Source of the DNA: Maritimibacter sp.
Lineage (GTDB): Bacteria; Pseudomonadota; Alphaproteobacteria; Rhodobacterales; Rhodobacteraceae
Length of the DNA stretch: 19,262 nucleotides
Direction: 5' to 3'
NCBI GenBank assembly: GCA_020441225.1
Contig: JAGRMP010000239.1
Coordinates: forward strand, 1 to 19,262
Shown: positions 8,123 to 15,703 of the stretch, piece after piece
Layout of the letters: each line of letters opens with the position of its first letter
Numbering within the stretch: the stretch's first letter is position 1
Position numbers and translations under genes: made by a program
Notes under the pieces: generated by a model
Databases searched by the model: none
Told to the model about the DNA's origin: nothing
Seen by the model: the letters and a program-made list of their open reading frames with translations, nothing else

Positions 8123-9465
8123 AGCAACTCGCCCCGAAATCCCGGGTCGCCCAGCGGAAACCGGTCGCGCTTGTCGAGCTCGAACCGGTGCATGAGGTTG
8201 ATCGGCAGATAGCTCTTCGCCATCACCCGCTCGCCCAGGTTCACCCGGTCGAGCCCGCGCCGGGCGATCCCGCGCCAGGAGTAGAACCGGTGCCGCGCGC
8301 TGAGGCATCCCGCCCGGATTGCGCCGGGCTCGGCGCCCTCGGGCAGGAAGGGCAGATCGTTGTAGAGATAGTCCGGATCGAGCCACCAGGCCTCGCTGAG
8401 CAGCCGCCCTTCCGCCTGCAGCCGTTTGAACAGCGGCGTGCCGGGGAAGGGGGTGAGGTGGTTGAAGGCGGCGATATACATACGCTCGCGTATGGCAAAC
8501 TCGGCGGCCTCCAGAAAGGCCTCCGCGCGGTAGGGCCCGTAGCCGAAGACGAAGGTGCCGTAGACCCTGATGCCGTGGCGGCGCAGGTTCGCGAGCGCCG
8601 CGCGGTAGCCGCCTTTCATCGCGTTGAAGTTCTTCTTCATCTGCCGCAGCAGGCCCTCGTCCAGCGTCTCGAACCCGATCAGCACGCCGACGCAGCCCGC
8701 GGTCTTGAGCTTCACCAGGAGCGCCTCGTCATGGGCGGCGTTGATGCTCATCTGGGTGACCCAGCGCAGGCCCAGCGGCGCGACGGCGTCGGCAAACTCG
8801 GCGGCGAAGGAAATGTCGGCGGCGAAATTGTCGTCGACGAAAAAGTGGAACCTGGCCTCCGGTCCCGGCGCCTCCAGATCGGCGAGGATATCGCCGATGG
8901 GCCGGTGCCGGGCGGTGCGGTCGAAGAAGGTCTGGATCGCGCAGAAGTCGCAAGGAAAGCGGCAGCCGCGCGTGGTCTCGGTCAGCCGCACCGGCAGGTA
9001 GCGCTTGCCCGCAAACAGCGACCGGTCGTAGCGGATGCGCCCGAGGTCGGGCTGCCGCTCGGCGCGATACGTCTTCTTGAGCCGCCCGGACCGGGCATCC
9101 TCGATCACCTGGCCCCAGATTTCCTCCGCCTCGCCCACCACCACGGCCTCGGCAAAGCGCGCGACCTCGTCCAGCGCAAGGGTGGCGTGAAACCCGCCCA
9201 TCACCACCGGCACGCCGCGGGCGCGAAACCCGCTCGCGATCTGGTAGGCGCGCCGCGCGGTATAGGTCTCGACCGGGATCGCCACCAGATCGGCGGGCCG
9301 GTCGTAATCGATGGCCTCCAGCCGGTCATCGTAGAAAGCGGTCTCGACATCCCCGGGCGTCAGCCCCGCGAGCAGCGCGATGGGCAGGGGCTCCATCTGC
9401 CACGACCGCATGTAATCGGTGCCGGGTTTGCGCCCGATCGCGGGCTGCACGAAGGTCAGCCGCAT
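8110..9465 (-). CDS. B12-binding-domain radical SAM protein 2
   Basis: This is a 451-residue enzyme. The N-terminal cobalamin-binding-type domain (residues 1-130) includes MRLTFVQPAIGRKPG, AFYDDRLEA, VAIPVETYTARRAYQIA, VVMGGFHA and AVVVGEAEEIW. The cluster motif is CRFPCDFC (C168, C172, C175), then FHFFVDDNFAAD, VLIGFETLD, GTFVFGYGPYR, PFPGTPLFKRL and EAWWLDPDYLYND. The last 60 residues carry many arginines and the motif KSYLPINLMHRFEL, possibly for docking to membrane or partner. The chosen ATG at 9465 shares one base with the preceding stop (TGATG). The C-terminus overlaps the GNAT start by 13 bases. It is closer in motif style to radical SAM 3 and 4 than to 1, so these three look like products of gene duplication that then diverged. 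Confidence 0.93.
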   Translation of the reverse strand: MRLTFVQPAIGRKPGTDYMRSWQMEPLPIALLAGLTPGDVETAFYDDRLEAIDYDRPADLVAIPVETYTARRAYQIASGFRARGVPVVMGGFHATLALDEVARFAEAVVVGEAEEIWGQVIEDARSGRLKKTYRAERQPDLGRIRYDRSLFAGKRYLPVRLTETTRGCRFPCDFCAIQTFFDRTARHRPIGDILADLEAPGPEARFHFFVDDNFAADISFAAEFADAVAPLGLRWVTQMSINAAHDEALLVKLKTAGCVGVLIGFETLDEGLLRQMKKNFNAMKGGYRAALANLRRHGIRVYGTFVFGYGPYRAEAFLEAAEFAIRERMYIAAFNHLTPFPGTPLFKRLQAEGRLLSEAWWLDPDYLYNDLPFLPEGAEPGAIRAGCLSARHRFYSWRGIARRGLDRVNLGERVMAKSYLPINLMHRFELDKRDRFPLGDPGFRGELLCAT

Positions 9466-10823
9466 CAGGCCGCCGCCCCCGCCGCATAGGCCCCGGCCAT
9501 CTCCGGCCAGTCGCAGGTGTAGAACCGCGCGAGGTTGTGGGCGTAGAAGCGGTAGCCGAGGTTCGAGGTGAGCGCGAGCGGCGCCTGCCGTCCGGCCCGC
9601 ACCGTGCGCCGCGCCACCGCGCCCCAGGAATAGACCCGTTTCCACGCCGCCTCATGGCCCAGTTCCAGCGCGCGGATGCTTATGCCCCTGGGCTGAAACA
9701 CCACGTGCTGACCGTCGTAGAGCTCCCAGTCCCGGGTCACGATCCGCCCCTCGGCCTCCAGCCGGGCAAAGAGCGGCGTGCCAGGGAAGGGGGTGAGCAC
9801 CGCGAAACGGGGCAGATCGATCCCCGTCTCCAGCACAAACTCGGTGGTCTCGCGGAAGGTGCCTTCGGTGTCGGCATCGCCGCCGAAGACGAAGGTGCCG
9901 TTCACCGCGATCCCGAGCCTGTGCAGATCGGCAATGAGCTGGGCGTAAAGCGCGGGCTTGTTGAACCCCTTGCGCACCGCGCCCAACCCGGCCTCGGCGA
10001 CGGTCTCAAACCCGATGAGCAGCCCCCGGCAGCCGGACCGCGCCATCAGCTCCATCAGCGCAGGGTCGCGCCCGATGAGCGACGTGGCAAGCCCGTACCA
10101 GCGGATGTTCAGCGGCACCAGCGCGGTGAACAGCGCCTCGGCATAGCGCCGGTCCGAGACCAGGTTGAGATCGACGAACAGCGCCTTGCTGGTGCCCGTG
10201 CGGCGAATGTCCTCGACCACGTGCGCGACCGGTTTCTGGTACTGGCGGCGCCCCCAGGCGGCGGGCGAGACGCAGAAGTCGCAGGCATGGGCACAGGCGC
10301 GCGTCGCCTCGAACACTGCCTGGGTCAGGAACTTGCCCCGGGGGAACCGGTCGCGCTCGGGGAACACCATCTGGTCGAGGGGCCGGTCGAGGCTGAAATC
10401 CGCCGCCTGGTCGTAGCGCGGCCGCATCCGGCCGCCCGCGAAGTCGCGCAGCAGTTCGGGCCAGCTGTCCTCCGCATAACCGACCACGATCGCGTCGGCC
10501 TCGCCCGCCGCCTCCTCGGGGTTGAGCGTGACATGCGGGCCCCCCAGCACCACCGTCACCCCCTCTGCGCGCAGCCGTTTCGACAATTCGTAGGCGCGCG
10601 GCGCGGTACCGGTGATGACGGTCATGCCGACGAGGTCTGCGTCGAGCGCCTCGGGGATCTCGGCAATGCTCTCGTCGATCAACGCGATCTCGGCGCCGAG
10701 TTCGGGTGGTACGAGCGCGGACAGGGTGGTGAGAGTAAGAGGTTGATAACGCAAGGATTTCCCAAAGATCCCACCGCGGTGACGGTAGAGCGGTCCCTTG
10801 GGCGATATCAGCGTGATCTTCAT
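9465..10823 (-). CDS. B12-binding-domain radical SAM protein 1 (most divergent paralog)
   Basis: This is a 452-residue enzyme and the first radical SAM gene in the operon. It has the same order as the others: a cobalamin-binding-type domain at 1-135 (MKITLISPKGPL, LIDESIAEIPEA, VLGGPHVTLNPEE, IVVGYAEDSW), then the cluster motif CAHACDFC (C177, C181, C184), LFVDLNLVSD, LLIGFETV, GTFVFGGDADT, PFPGTPLFARL and RDWELYDGQHVVFQP. The last motif and GGPH are typical of HpnP-like hopanoid methylases and related B12 radical SAM proteins, whereas the three other copies have WWLDP. The ATG at 10823 aligns with the paralogs; a GTG at 10829 and a TTG at 10835 are also in frame, and no clear ribosome site precedes any of them. 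A 54-base gap separates it from the GH3 gene, the largest gap in the operon. Confidence 0.92.
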   Translation of the reverse strand: MKITLISPKGPLYRHRGGIFGKSLRYQPLTLTTLSALVPPELGAEIALIDESIAEIPEALDADLVGMTVITGTAPRAYELSKRLRAEGVTVVLGGPHVTLNPEEAAGEADAIVVGYAEDSWPELLRDFAGGRMRPRYDQAADFSLDRPLDQMVFPERDRFPRGKFLTQAVFEATRACAHACDFCVSPAAWGRRQYQKPVAHVVEDIRRTGTSKALFVDLNLVSDRRYAEALFTALVPLNIRWYGLATSLIGRDPALMELMARSGCRGLLIGFETVAEAGLGAVRKGFNKPALYAQLIADLHRLGIAVNGTFVFGGDADTEGTFRETTEFVLETGIDLPRFAVLTPFPGTPLFARLEAEGRIVTRDWELYDGQHVVFQPRGISIRALELGHEAAWKRVYSWGAVARRTVRAGRQAPLALTSNLGYRFYAHNLARFYTCDWPEMAGAYAAGAAA

Positions 10824-10846
10824 GGGCACCGGCAATCTGGGAACAT
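10820..10846 (-). other. Possible 8-codon upstream ORF before radical SAM 1
   Basis: In the gap upstream of radical SAM 1, an ATG at 10846 opens a mini-frame that encodes MFPDCRCP and stops with a TGA that overlaps the radical SAM start as ATGA. No good ribosome-binding site precedes it. It could couple translation across the only real gap in the operon, or be chance. Confidence 0.2.
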
Positions 10847-10877
10847 ACCCGGACGATAGGCGGTGGCGCTTCGCGTT

Positions 10878-12380
10878 TCAATCATCCGCGGTGCCGGCGG
10901 GCAGGAGCACGCCGGGTTTCCCGTCGCCCAGCCGTTGCCCGGCCCGTGCCCGCGCCTCGGCCTCCTTGCCGGGATCGTAGCCGCCGGCGCTGTCTTGCAG
11001 CGGGCCGAGCTGGCCGATCCGCCGGGCATAGGCATATTGCGGATTCGCCGCGAGCGCCCGGTCGAGCGCGGCAAGATCGGCGGGGCCGGCGCCGGGGGCG
11101 CGCGCCAGCCGGTAATGCGGCGGCGGACCGAGGTGGGCTTCGAGCCGGGCGGGGCCGTCCAGCACCGCCAGCGCCTGCGCGACGAACCCCTCTTCGAGCT
11201 TCTCGCCGACCATGTCGCTCACCATGCCGGCACGGCCCTCGAAGACAAGCCGGGGGCAGCCGTTCTCGATGGCGATGCAGCGGAACCGGTCGCCGATGTC
11301 ATAGCGGTAGAACCCGCCCCGCGTGGTCAGGATCGCGTCATAGACCGCCCCCGGTTCGAGCGCGTCGGCGAGGTGGCAGCGCCCGGTGGCCGGGTCGCGA
11401 AATTCGAGGAAGGTGCTCACAAGCGCCGGCCAGGCTCCCGGTCCGGGTCCGGTCGGCACGGTGATCGCGCCCTCGGTGGCAATCACGCCCTTGGGGGCGA
11501 TGATGGCTTGCGGACAGAGCGCGGCGAGGCGCCGGGCAAAGGGCGCGGAGCCCGCATCCGTCCAGGTCGAGATCACGGCGAGCCGGGGCCAGAGCAGGGC
11601 CGTCCCGCCCTCCGGCCCCGCGGCAAGCCAACGCCCGAGCCGTCCGCGCGCGGGCAGGCTGAGCCGCGGCAATACGTCCCCCGCCACGCCAGGCAGCGCC
11701 TCGACCAGCGCGGTGAAAAAACTCGGGCTCCAGACAGAGACGAAGCTCAGATCCCCGGCCTCGACCAGCCCCGCCAGCGTCGCGATCCGCCAGGCGTCGA
11801 TCTCCCCCGTCGCGCCGACCTCCGGCGGCACCGCGAGCAAGCGCCCGAAAGGGGCGGCGAGCGGGCCGAGATAGGCGGCATCCGAGCCGAGCCCCACCGG
11901 CAACCCGCCCAGGGTCGTCTCATGCGCCCGCGTCGCCGGGCTGATCGAGGCGTAGAGCCGCCCGGCGCCGATCCCCGGAACCCGGGTGAGCAGATCGTGC
12001 AGCATCGGCTGGACGGCCGCGCCGAAACTTGCGAGCTGGGCCGCCGTATAGGGCACGAGCTTGCCGCCCGACGTGGTGCCGCCGGTGCGTTCGAAGGCGA
12101 GGGGCGGGTCGGCGCAGAGCCGTCCGGGCGCGCCCGCCGCCATCTCCGCGATCCATCCGGCAAATCCGTCATAGCCCCGGATCGGCACCGCGTCCCGATA
12201 GGCTTCAACGCTGTCGATCCGGTCGAACCCATGCGCCCGGCCGAAAGCGGTGCCCGCATTCGCAGCGACGATCTCCGCGAGCAACCCGCGCTGGGTGCCG
12301 CCCGGGTCGGCGCGGGCCTCGGCGAAGGCGCGGGCGGCGGCCTCGGCGCCGGTCAGGATCTCGCGCCAGTCCGCTCTCAT
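10878..12380 (-). CDS. GH3-family acyl-adenylating amide synthetase
   Basis: This is a 500-residue protein with the layout of plant GH3 enzymes, which activate a carboxylic acid as an acyl-AMP and pass it to an amine to form an amide. The ATP loop is RTGGTTSGG (98-106). A second nucleotide segment is IIAPKGVIATEGAI (293-306), and YRYDIGDR (358-365) is the conserved motif before the C-terminal domain, with RAGMVSDMVGEKLEE (383-397) at the hinge. The length is a little short of the 550-600 residues of plant members but normal for bacterial ones. The substrate is not predictable; bacterial GH3 homologs occur with and without an auxin or jasmonate role, so no hormone link should be assumed. Here it probably joins an acid and an amine, supplying the scaffold for the radical SAM enzymes. 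The ATG overlaps the upstream stop (ATGA). Confidence 0.9.
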   Translation of the reverse strand: MRADWREILTGAEAAARAFAEARADPGGTQRGLLAEIVAANAGTAFGRAHGFDRIDSVEAYRDAVPIRGYDGFAGWIAEMAAGAPGRLCADPPLAFERTGGTTSGGKLVPYTAAQLASFGAAVQPMLHDLLTRVPGIGAGRLYASISPATRAHETTLGGLPVGLGSDAAYLGPLAAPFGRLLAVPPEVGATGEIDAWRIATLAGLVEAGDLSFVSVWSPSFFTALVEALPGVAGDVLPRLSLPARGRLGRWLAAGPEGGTALLWPRLAVISTWTDAGSAPFARRLAALCPQAIIAPKGVIATEGAITVPTGPGPGAWPALVSTFLEFRDPATGRCHLADALEPGAVYDAILTTRGGFYRYDIGDRFRCIAIENGCPRLVFEGRAGMVSDMVGEKLEEGFVAQALAVLDGPARLEAHLGPPPHYRLARAPGAGPADLAALDRALAANPQYAYARRIGQLGPLQDSAGGYDPGKEAEARARAGQRLGDGKPGVLLPAGTADD

Positions 12381-13156
12381 GCAAGTGCCCTTGCGTAGAG
12401 CCGCCGGGCGAAGGGGCGCATGTTGTCGGGGTCGAGCGGGCAGAGGCAGACCAGCTCCTGCCCCTGCGCATAGCCCGGATTTGCCTGTGCGAAATACCGC
12501 GCCTCGACCGCAGCGCGCCCGGTTTCGGGCAGTCCCGCAAGTGCGGGCGCGAGCCGCTCGCGCGGCGGATCATGCGCAACCACCCCGCGGCCCGGGTCGA
12601 ACGCCGACCCGAACAACCGCGTGGCCAGCCGGTCGCGCAAGGCAACAAGCGCCGGATCGTCCGGCGCGTCGGGGCGCGGCACATAATGCCGCGCAAAGGT
12701 GGACAAATAGCGGTAGGTGCGGAACCCCTTCGAGATCAGGAGCCAATAGAGCGGTGTCGCGGGCGCTTCGGCCCGGATCGCGGCGAGATGCCGGATCCAG
12801 GCGAAATTGAGCGCGTTCGTCCCCCACAAAGCGGGGTCCACCAGCGTGTCGCCGGAAAAGACGCAGCGGATGGGCCGGCCCCGGTCGGTCGCGTCGATGA
12901 CCGCGAGGGTGGTGAAACCGGCGATCCGGCCTCGGCCCGTCCGCAGGAGCAGCACGTCGCGCTTGGCGGCGAGATCGGCGTCGAACCGTGCCCGGTCGGT
13001 CCCGTCGTAGGCGTGGGCGAAAAGCGCATACATCTCGTCGCGGTTGGCGGTCGAGAGGTCCGTGGCGGCGCGGATTTCCGTCCCGAGGCCGCGGCGGTTC
13101 GGCGGTCGGCGGTCCGGCTGGGCCGGATCGGGTCGGGACAGATCGGATCGGGACAC
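12377..13156 (-). CDS. GNAT-like acyltransferase family protein, first gene of operon
   Basis: This is a 259-residue protein. The GTG at 13156 gives a disordered, Arg/Pro/Asp-rich stretch of about 25 residues before the folded part starts at about residue 26 (TEIRAATDL). The core has a GNAT-like series: a helix with DEMYALFAHAYDG (40-52), strands RDVLLLRTGRGRIAGFTTLAV, then VFSGDTLVDPALWGTNAL, where the acetyl-CoA loop would lie, and YWLLISKGFRTYRYL. The second half ends in the strand ELVCLCPL. The similarity to N-acyltransferases is moderate and the cofactor loop is atypical, so the call is tentative. It starts the operon and overlaps the GH3 gene by ATGA. Together they suggest early steps in which an acyl group is activated and transferred to an amine. 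Because the N-terminal part is low-complexity, the true start could be downstream, but no ATG occurs before residue 42. Confidence 0.7.
   Translation of the reverse strand: MSRSDLSRPDPAQPDRRPPNRRGLGTEIRAATDLSTANRDEMYALFAHAYDGTDRARFDADLAAKRDVLLLRTGRGRIAGFTTLAVIDATDRGRPIRCVFSGDTLVDPALWGTNALNFAWIRHLAAIRAEAPATPLYWLLISKGFRTYRYLSTFARHYVPRPDAPDDPALVALRDRLATRLFGSAFDPGRGVVAHDPPRERLAPALAGLPETGRAAVEARYFAQANPGYAQGQELVCLCPLDPDNMRPFARRLYARALA
13126..13155. repeat. 15-bp tandem duplication at the start of the first operon gene
   Basis: Two copies of a 15-base unit (GATCGGGTCGGGACA at 13126-13140, GATCGGATCGGGACA at 13141-13155) lie side by side and differ at one base. Because 15 is a multiple of three, they stay in frame and encode the SRPDP and SRSDL pair just after the GTG start on the minus strand. 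Confidence 0.85.
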
Positions 13157-13444
13157 GTGCGGCGCTCTTGCGAAGGGGCTGCCCCGGCAAACCCGCGCCG
13201 GGCAGATTTCCTGCCTATCCTACTTCGCTTCCGGGCAAAAGCGCGCCGACGCCGGGCCCGTGCTGCCGCGACGCCCGCCGGGCTTGTGTTCATCGCGCAA
13301 CAGACCGCGGGTCAGCCGCCGGGCAGGCGGGGTGGAAAGGGCTTCGACCGGGTGTTTCGGTTGTCGCCCTCGCTGGGCTTGGGTACTTTCAGGGCGTTGT
13401 TCGCGACGCCCCCCGCGCCTCACCTCGGACTGGAGAGACCCGCC
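13157..13444. promoter_or_regulatory. Divergent intergenic region between the two operons
   Basis: These 288 bases separate the minus-strand operon start (13156) from the plus-strand TTG start (13445). Both operons should be controlled from here. I see no cobalamin riboswitch B12 box. For the plus strand a good promoter is present (listed separately). For the minus strand only a weak pair is visible: TTGCCC at 13238-13233 and TAGGCA at 13217-13212 with a short 15-base spacer. Confidence 0.5.
13361..13389 (+). promoter_or_regulatory. Candidate sigma70 promoter for the envelope operon
   Basis: TTGTCG (13361-13366), a 17-base spacer and TACTTT (13384-13389) match the sigma70 pattern well. Transcription would begin at about 13396 and leave a leader of about 50 bases with a GGAGAG ribosome site at 13432-13437 before the TTG start at 13445. 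Confidence 0.45.
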
Positions 13445-15673
13445 TTGCGCCTGGCCGCCCTGATCTGCCGACTCGTCGGCGTCCTGATCGTTGCCGCAGC
13501 GGTGACCGCACCGCCCCCGGCGCTGGCCGAGGCGCCCCGGACGCGGCTTCTCTACGTCGCGCGAGACGTCGACATGCTTGCGGCCCCACCCGATGCGCTC
13601 ATCGCCTTCGACCGGTTGCCCGCCGAGGGCCGGGTGGCCGAGGCCCTGTTCGGCGCCCGCCTCAGGGCCAGCCCGGTTTCGCGTTTTCCCGAAACCCGCC
13701 CCGCCCCGGCCGCCGCTTTCGAAGAGCTCTTCGTCGTGATCCGGGCCGAGCTCGGCGAGGGCGACACCGGCGCGCGGCTCTCGCTCGGCGGCGAGGCCCT
13801 CACGATCCCCGGCCTCGGGACCCGGCTCGCGGCCACGCTCGACGCGTTCGATGTGCGCGACCGGCGGGCGCTGTTCCTCGAAATCGTCGATCCCGGCCAC
13901 GTCTTTCCCGCCGCCATGCCCGCATTCCGCGCGGCGCTCGACCCGCTCGACTTCGATCTGCAGGTGGTGACGGTTCTGGATGCGACGGGCGCGGATGCGG
14001 TGGAAAGCTGCACCGGCGACCAGCCCCTCGCGCTCAGCCTTGCGACCGGTCTCGCCGACCGCGCGCCGTTCGGCGACAACAACGGAACCACCACGCTGGC
14101 CGAGGCCGAGACCTACCTGGGCGACGCGCTCACCCGCGCGGTCGCGCGCGGCTGCGGGCCGAGCTACAACCTGATCTTCAAACCCGAAGGCGCGGCCCGG
14201 GACGCTGCGGTCGTGAGCCACCCGCTGCAACCCGCCGCCGCGGTGGAAGACAGGCTCGAACGCGAGACCTTCGAGGCGATGTTCCTCGACGGCACCGAAA
14301 ACGTCCCGGCGCTCACCGATTACCTCGCCGCCTGCACCTATTGCCCCGGCGAGGCCCGTCTGACGGCGCGGCGCGACGACATGGCGGTGCGGGCGCGGAT
14401 TGCCGAGCTCGAAGATGCGATGTGGGATGAAATCGCGCAGGATACCCAGCGCGACCGGCTCGCGATCTATGTCGATCACTGCCGGCTGTGCCTGCACAGC
14501 GACGAAGCCTTGACGCGGATCGAGCGGCTCGACGCCGAGGCCGCGGCGGCCGAGAGCGAACGGCGCGCCTTCGTCGCGGCCCAGGTGGCACGCGACCTCG
14601 CAGGGCTGCGCGCCTATGCCGAAACCTGTGTCGCCTGCACCCACCGTGACGAGGCGCAGGCGCTGATCGCCGAGATGGAATCGGACGCGGACTATCAGGC
14701 CGAGCGCGCGCAGCTCACCGCCGCGCTCGCCGATCAGGACCAGGCCGGGCTCGACGCCTATCTCGCCGCCTGCACGATCTGCGACGGGGCGGGCGAGGCC
14801 CGGGCGCTCCTCGACCGGCTGGCCGCACGCGAGGCGCTGCGCGCGCCCTGCCTCGCGGTGGCGGGCCTGCCGCAGATGGGGGGGCCGCGCAAGCTCGAAG
14901 ATATCGACCAGGCGTCGGCGACCGCCGCTTGCGGCACGGCCGCCGAGGCCTTCCCCGGCGACGGGCTGGTCCGCGTGATCCTTGGCCGGATCGCCCAGGC
15001 CGCGGGCGACGATGCCGCCGCTGCCGGGGCGTATGCGGCGGGGATGGACCAGGATGTGCCGGCCGCCTTCGGCCTCGCCGCCTACGCGGCCTATGCGCCC
15101 GCCGACGGCGCGCCGATCGACCCTCTGGAGGTCGAGGCGCTGGCGCTGGCGGGGGCCGACAAGGGCGATTGGCTCAGCCACGAAGTGCTGTCGGTGCTCT
15201 ATTCCAAGGATCTCGTGCCGGGGAAGACCGGCCGCGATGCGTTCGGGGCTGCGCTCAAGATCGCCGGTGAAGGCGATCCGGTCGCGCAATATCTGGTCGG
15301 TCACTACTACGTCTACGGCATCGGCACCGAGCCCGATCCGGTCCAGGCGGTGGACTGGCTGGGCAAGGCGGTGGCAGCGGGCTACACCTCTGCGAAGGCG
15401 CAGCTTGCCGAGGTCTACGAGCGCGGCACCGGCGTCGCGGCGCGGCCCGACCAGGCGGCGGAACTGCTCTGGACGGCGCTTGGGCAAGGCGACGCCGCCG
15501 CGACCGCCCTGCTCACGACCGATCTTGCAGAGCGCAGCGCGGAAGTCGTAAGGATCATCCAGGGGAAACTGCGCGAGCAGGGTCTGTATCGTGGGGCTGT
15601 TGACGGGGTGCCCGGTCCTGGGACCGAGGCGGCCATCCGCGCCTATGCGAATTCACTCGGCGGCCAGGGCTAG
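13445..15673 (+). CDS. Secreted Sel1-repeat and peptidoglycan-binding protein with four CxxC repeats
   Basis: This is a 742-residue protein. I chose the TTG at 13445 because GGAGAG lies nine bases upstream and a clear signal peptide follows (MRLAALICRLVGVL to about ALA at residue 29). The frame is open long before this, but that is non-coding. Residues about 30-270 form a domain I do not recognise; it resembles the N-terminal part of some caspase-like proteins but no His-Cys dyad is certain. Residues about 288-460 hold four repeats of about 49 residues, each with CxxC: C297/C300, C346/C349, C395/C398, C443/C446. None is followed by histidine, so these are not c-type haem sites. Residues about 565-690 contain Sel1-like helical repeats (GDPVAQYLVGHYYVYGIG, AGYTSAKAQLAEVYERG). 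Residues about 698-742 are a peptidoglycan-binding domain (IQGKLREQGLYRGAVDG, PGTEAAIRAY). It probably works in the periplasm near the wall. Confidence 0.85.
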   Translation: MRLAALICRLVGVLIVAAAVTAPPPALAEAPRTRLLYVARDVDMLAAPPDALIAFDRLPAEGRVAEALFGARLRASPVSRFPETRPAPAAAFEELFVVIRAELGEGDTGARLSLGGEALTIPGLGTRLAATLDAFDVRDRRALFLEIVDPGHVFPAAMPAFRAALDPLDFDLQVVTVLDATGADAVESCTGDQPLALSLATGLADRAPFGDNNGTTTLAEAETYLGDALTRAVARGCGPSYNLIFKPEGAARDAAVVSHPLQPAAAVEDRLERETFEAMFLDGTENVPALTDYLAACTYCPGEARLTARRDDMAVRARIAELEDAMWDEIAQDTQRDRLAIYVDHCRLCLHSDEALTRIERLDAEAAAAESERRAFVAAQVARDLAGLRAYAETCVACTHRDEAQALIAEMESDADYQAERAQLTAALADQDQAGLDAYLAACTICDGAGEARALLDRLAAREALRAPCLAVAGLPQMGGPRKLEDIDQASATAACGTAAEAFPGDGLVRVILGRIAQAAGDDAAAAGAYAAGMDQDVPAAFGLAAYAAYAPADGAPIDPLEVEALALAGADKGDWLSHEVLSVLYSKDLVPGKTGRDAFGAALKIAGEGDPVAQYLVGHYYVYGIGTEPDPVQAVDWLGKAVAAGYTSAKAQLAEVYERGTGVAARPDQAAELLWTALGQGDAAATALLTTDLAERSAEVVRIIQGKLREQGLYRGAVDGVPGPGTEAAIRAYANSLGGQG
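14309..14836 (+). repeat. Four tandem protein repeats with CxxC, about 49 residues each
   Basis: Inside the Sel1 protein gene, four divergent units each contain a tyrosine-rich helix ending in a CxxC (CTYC, CRLC, CVAC, CTIC) and then an acidic helix with EA or DEA followed by an alanine/leucine face. Spacing between the first cysteines is 49, 49 and 48 residues. The DNA copies are diverged, so this is an old protein repeat rather than a recent duplication. Confidence 0.8.
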
Positions 15674-15703
15674 GCTGGACAGAAAAGAACTGAGGGGTTG
15701 GGT

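Noticed and set aside
10878..12380. Auxin or jasmonate conjugation role for the GH3 gene
   Set aside because: Family membership alone does not give the substrate, and no plant-interaction gene is visible nearby.
13157..13444. Cobalamin riboswitch upstream of the radical SAM operon
   Set aside because: I looked for a B12 box such as GCCACTG and associated stem pattern on both strands and found none.
14333..14782. Multihaem cytochrome c interpretation of the CxxC motifs
   Set aside because: None of the four CxxC pairs is followed by histidine, so haem c attachment is not supported.
13220..15487. 755-codon open frame on the minus strand opposite the Sel1/CxxC gene
   Set aside because: It lacks domain motifs and its composition is that of an antisense shadow in GC-rich DNA; the plus-strand frame has a signal peptide, repeats and a peptidoglycan-binding domain.
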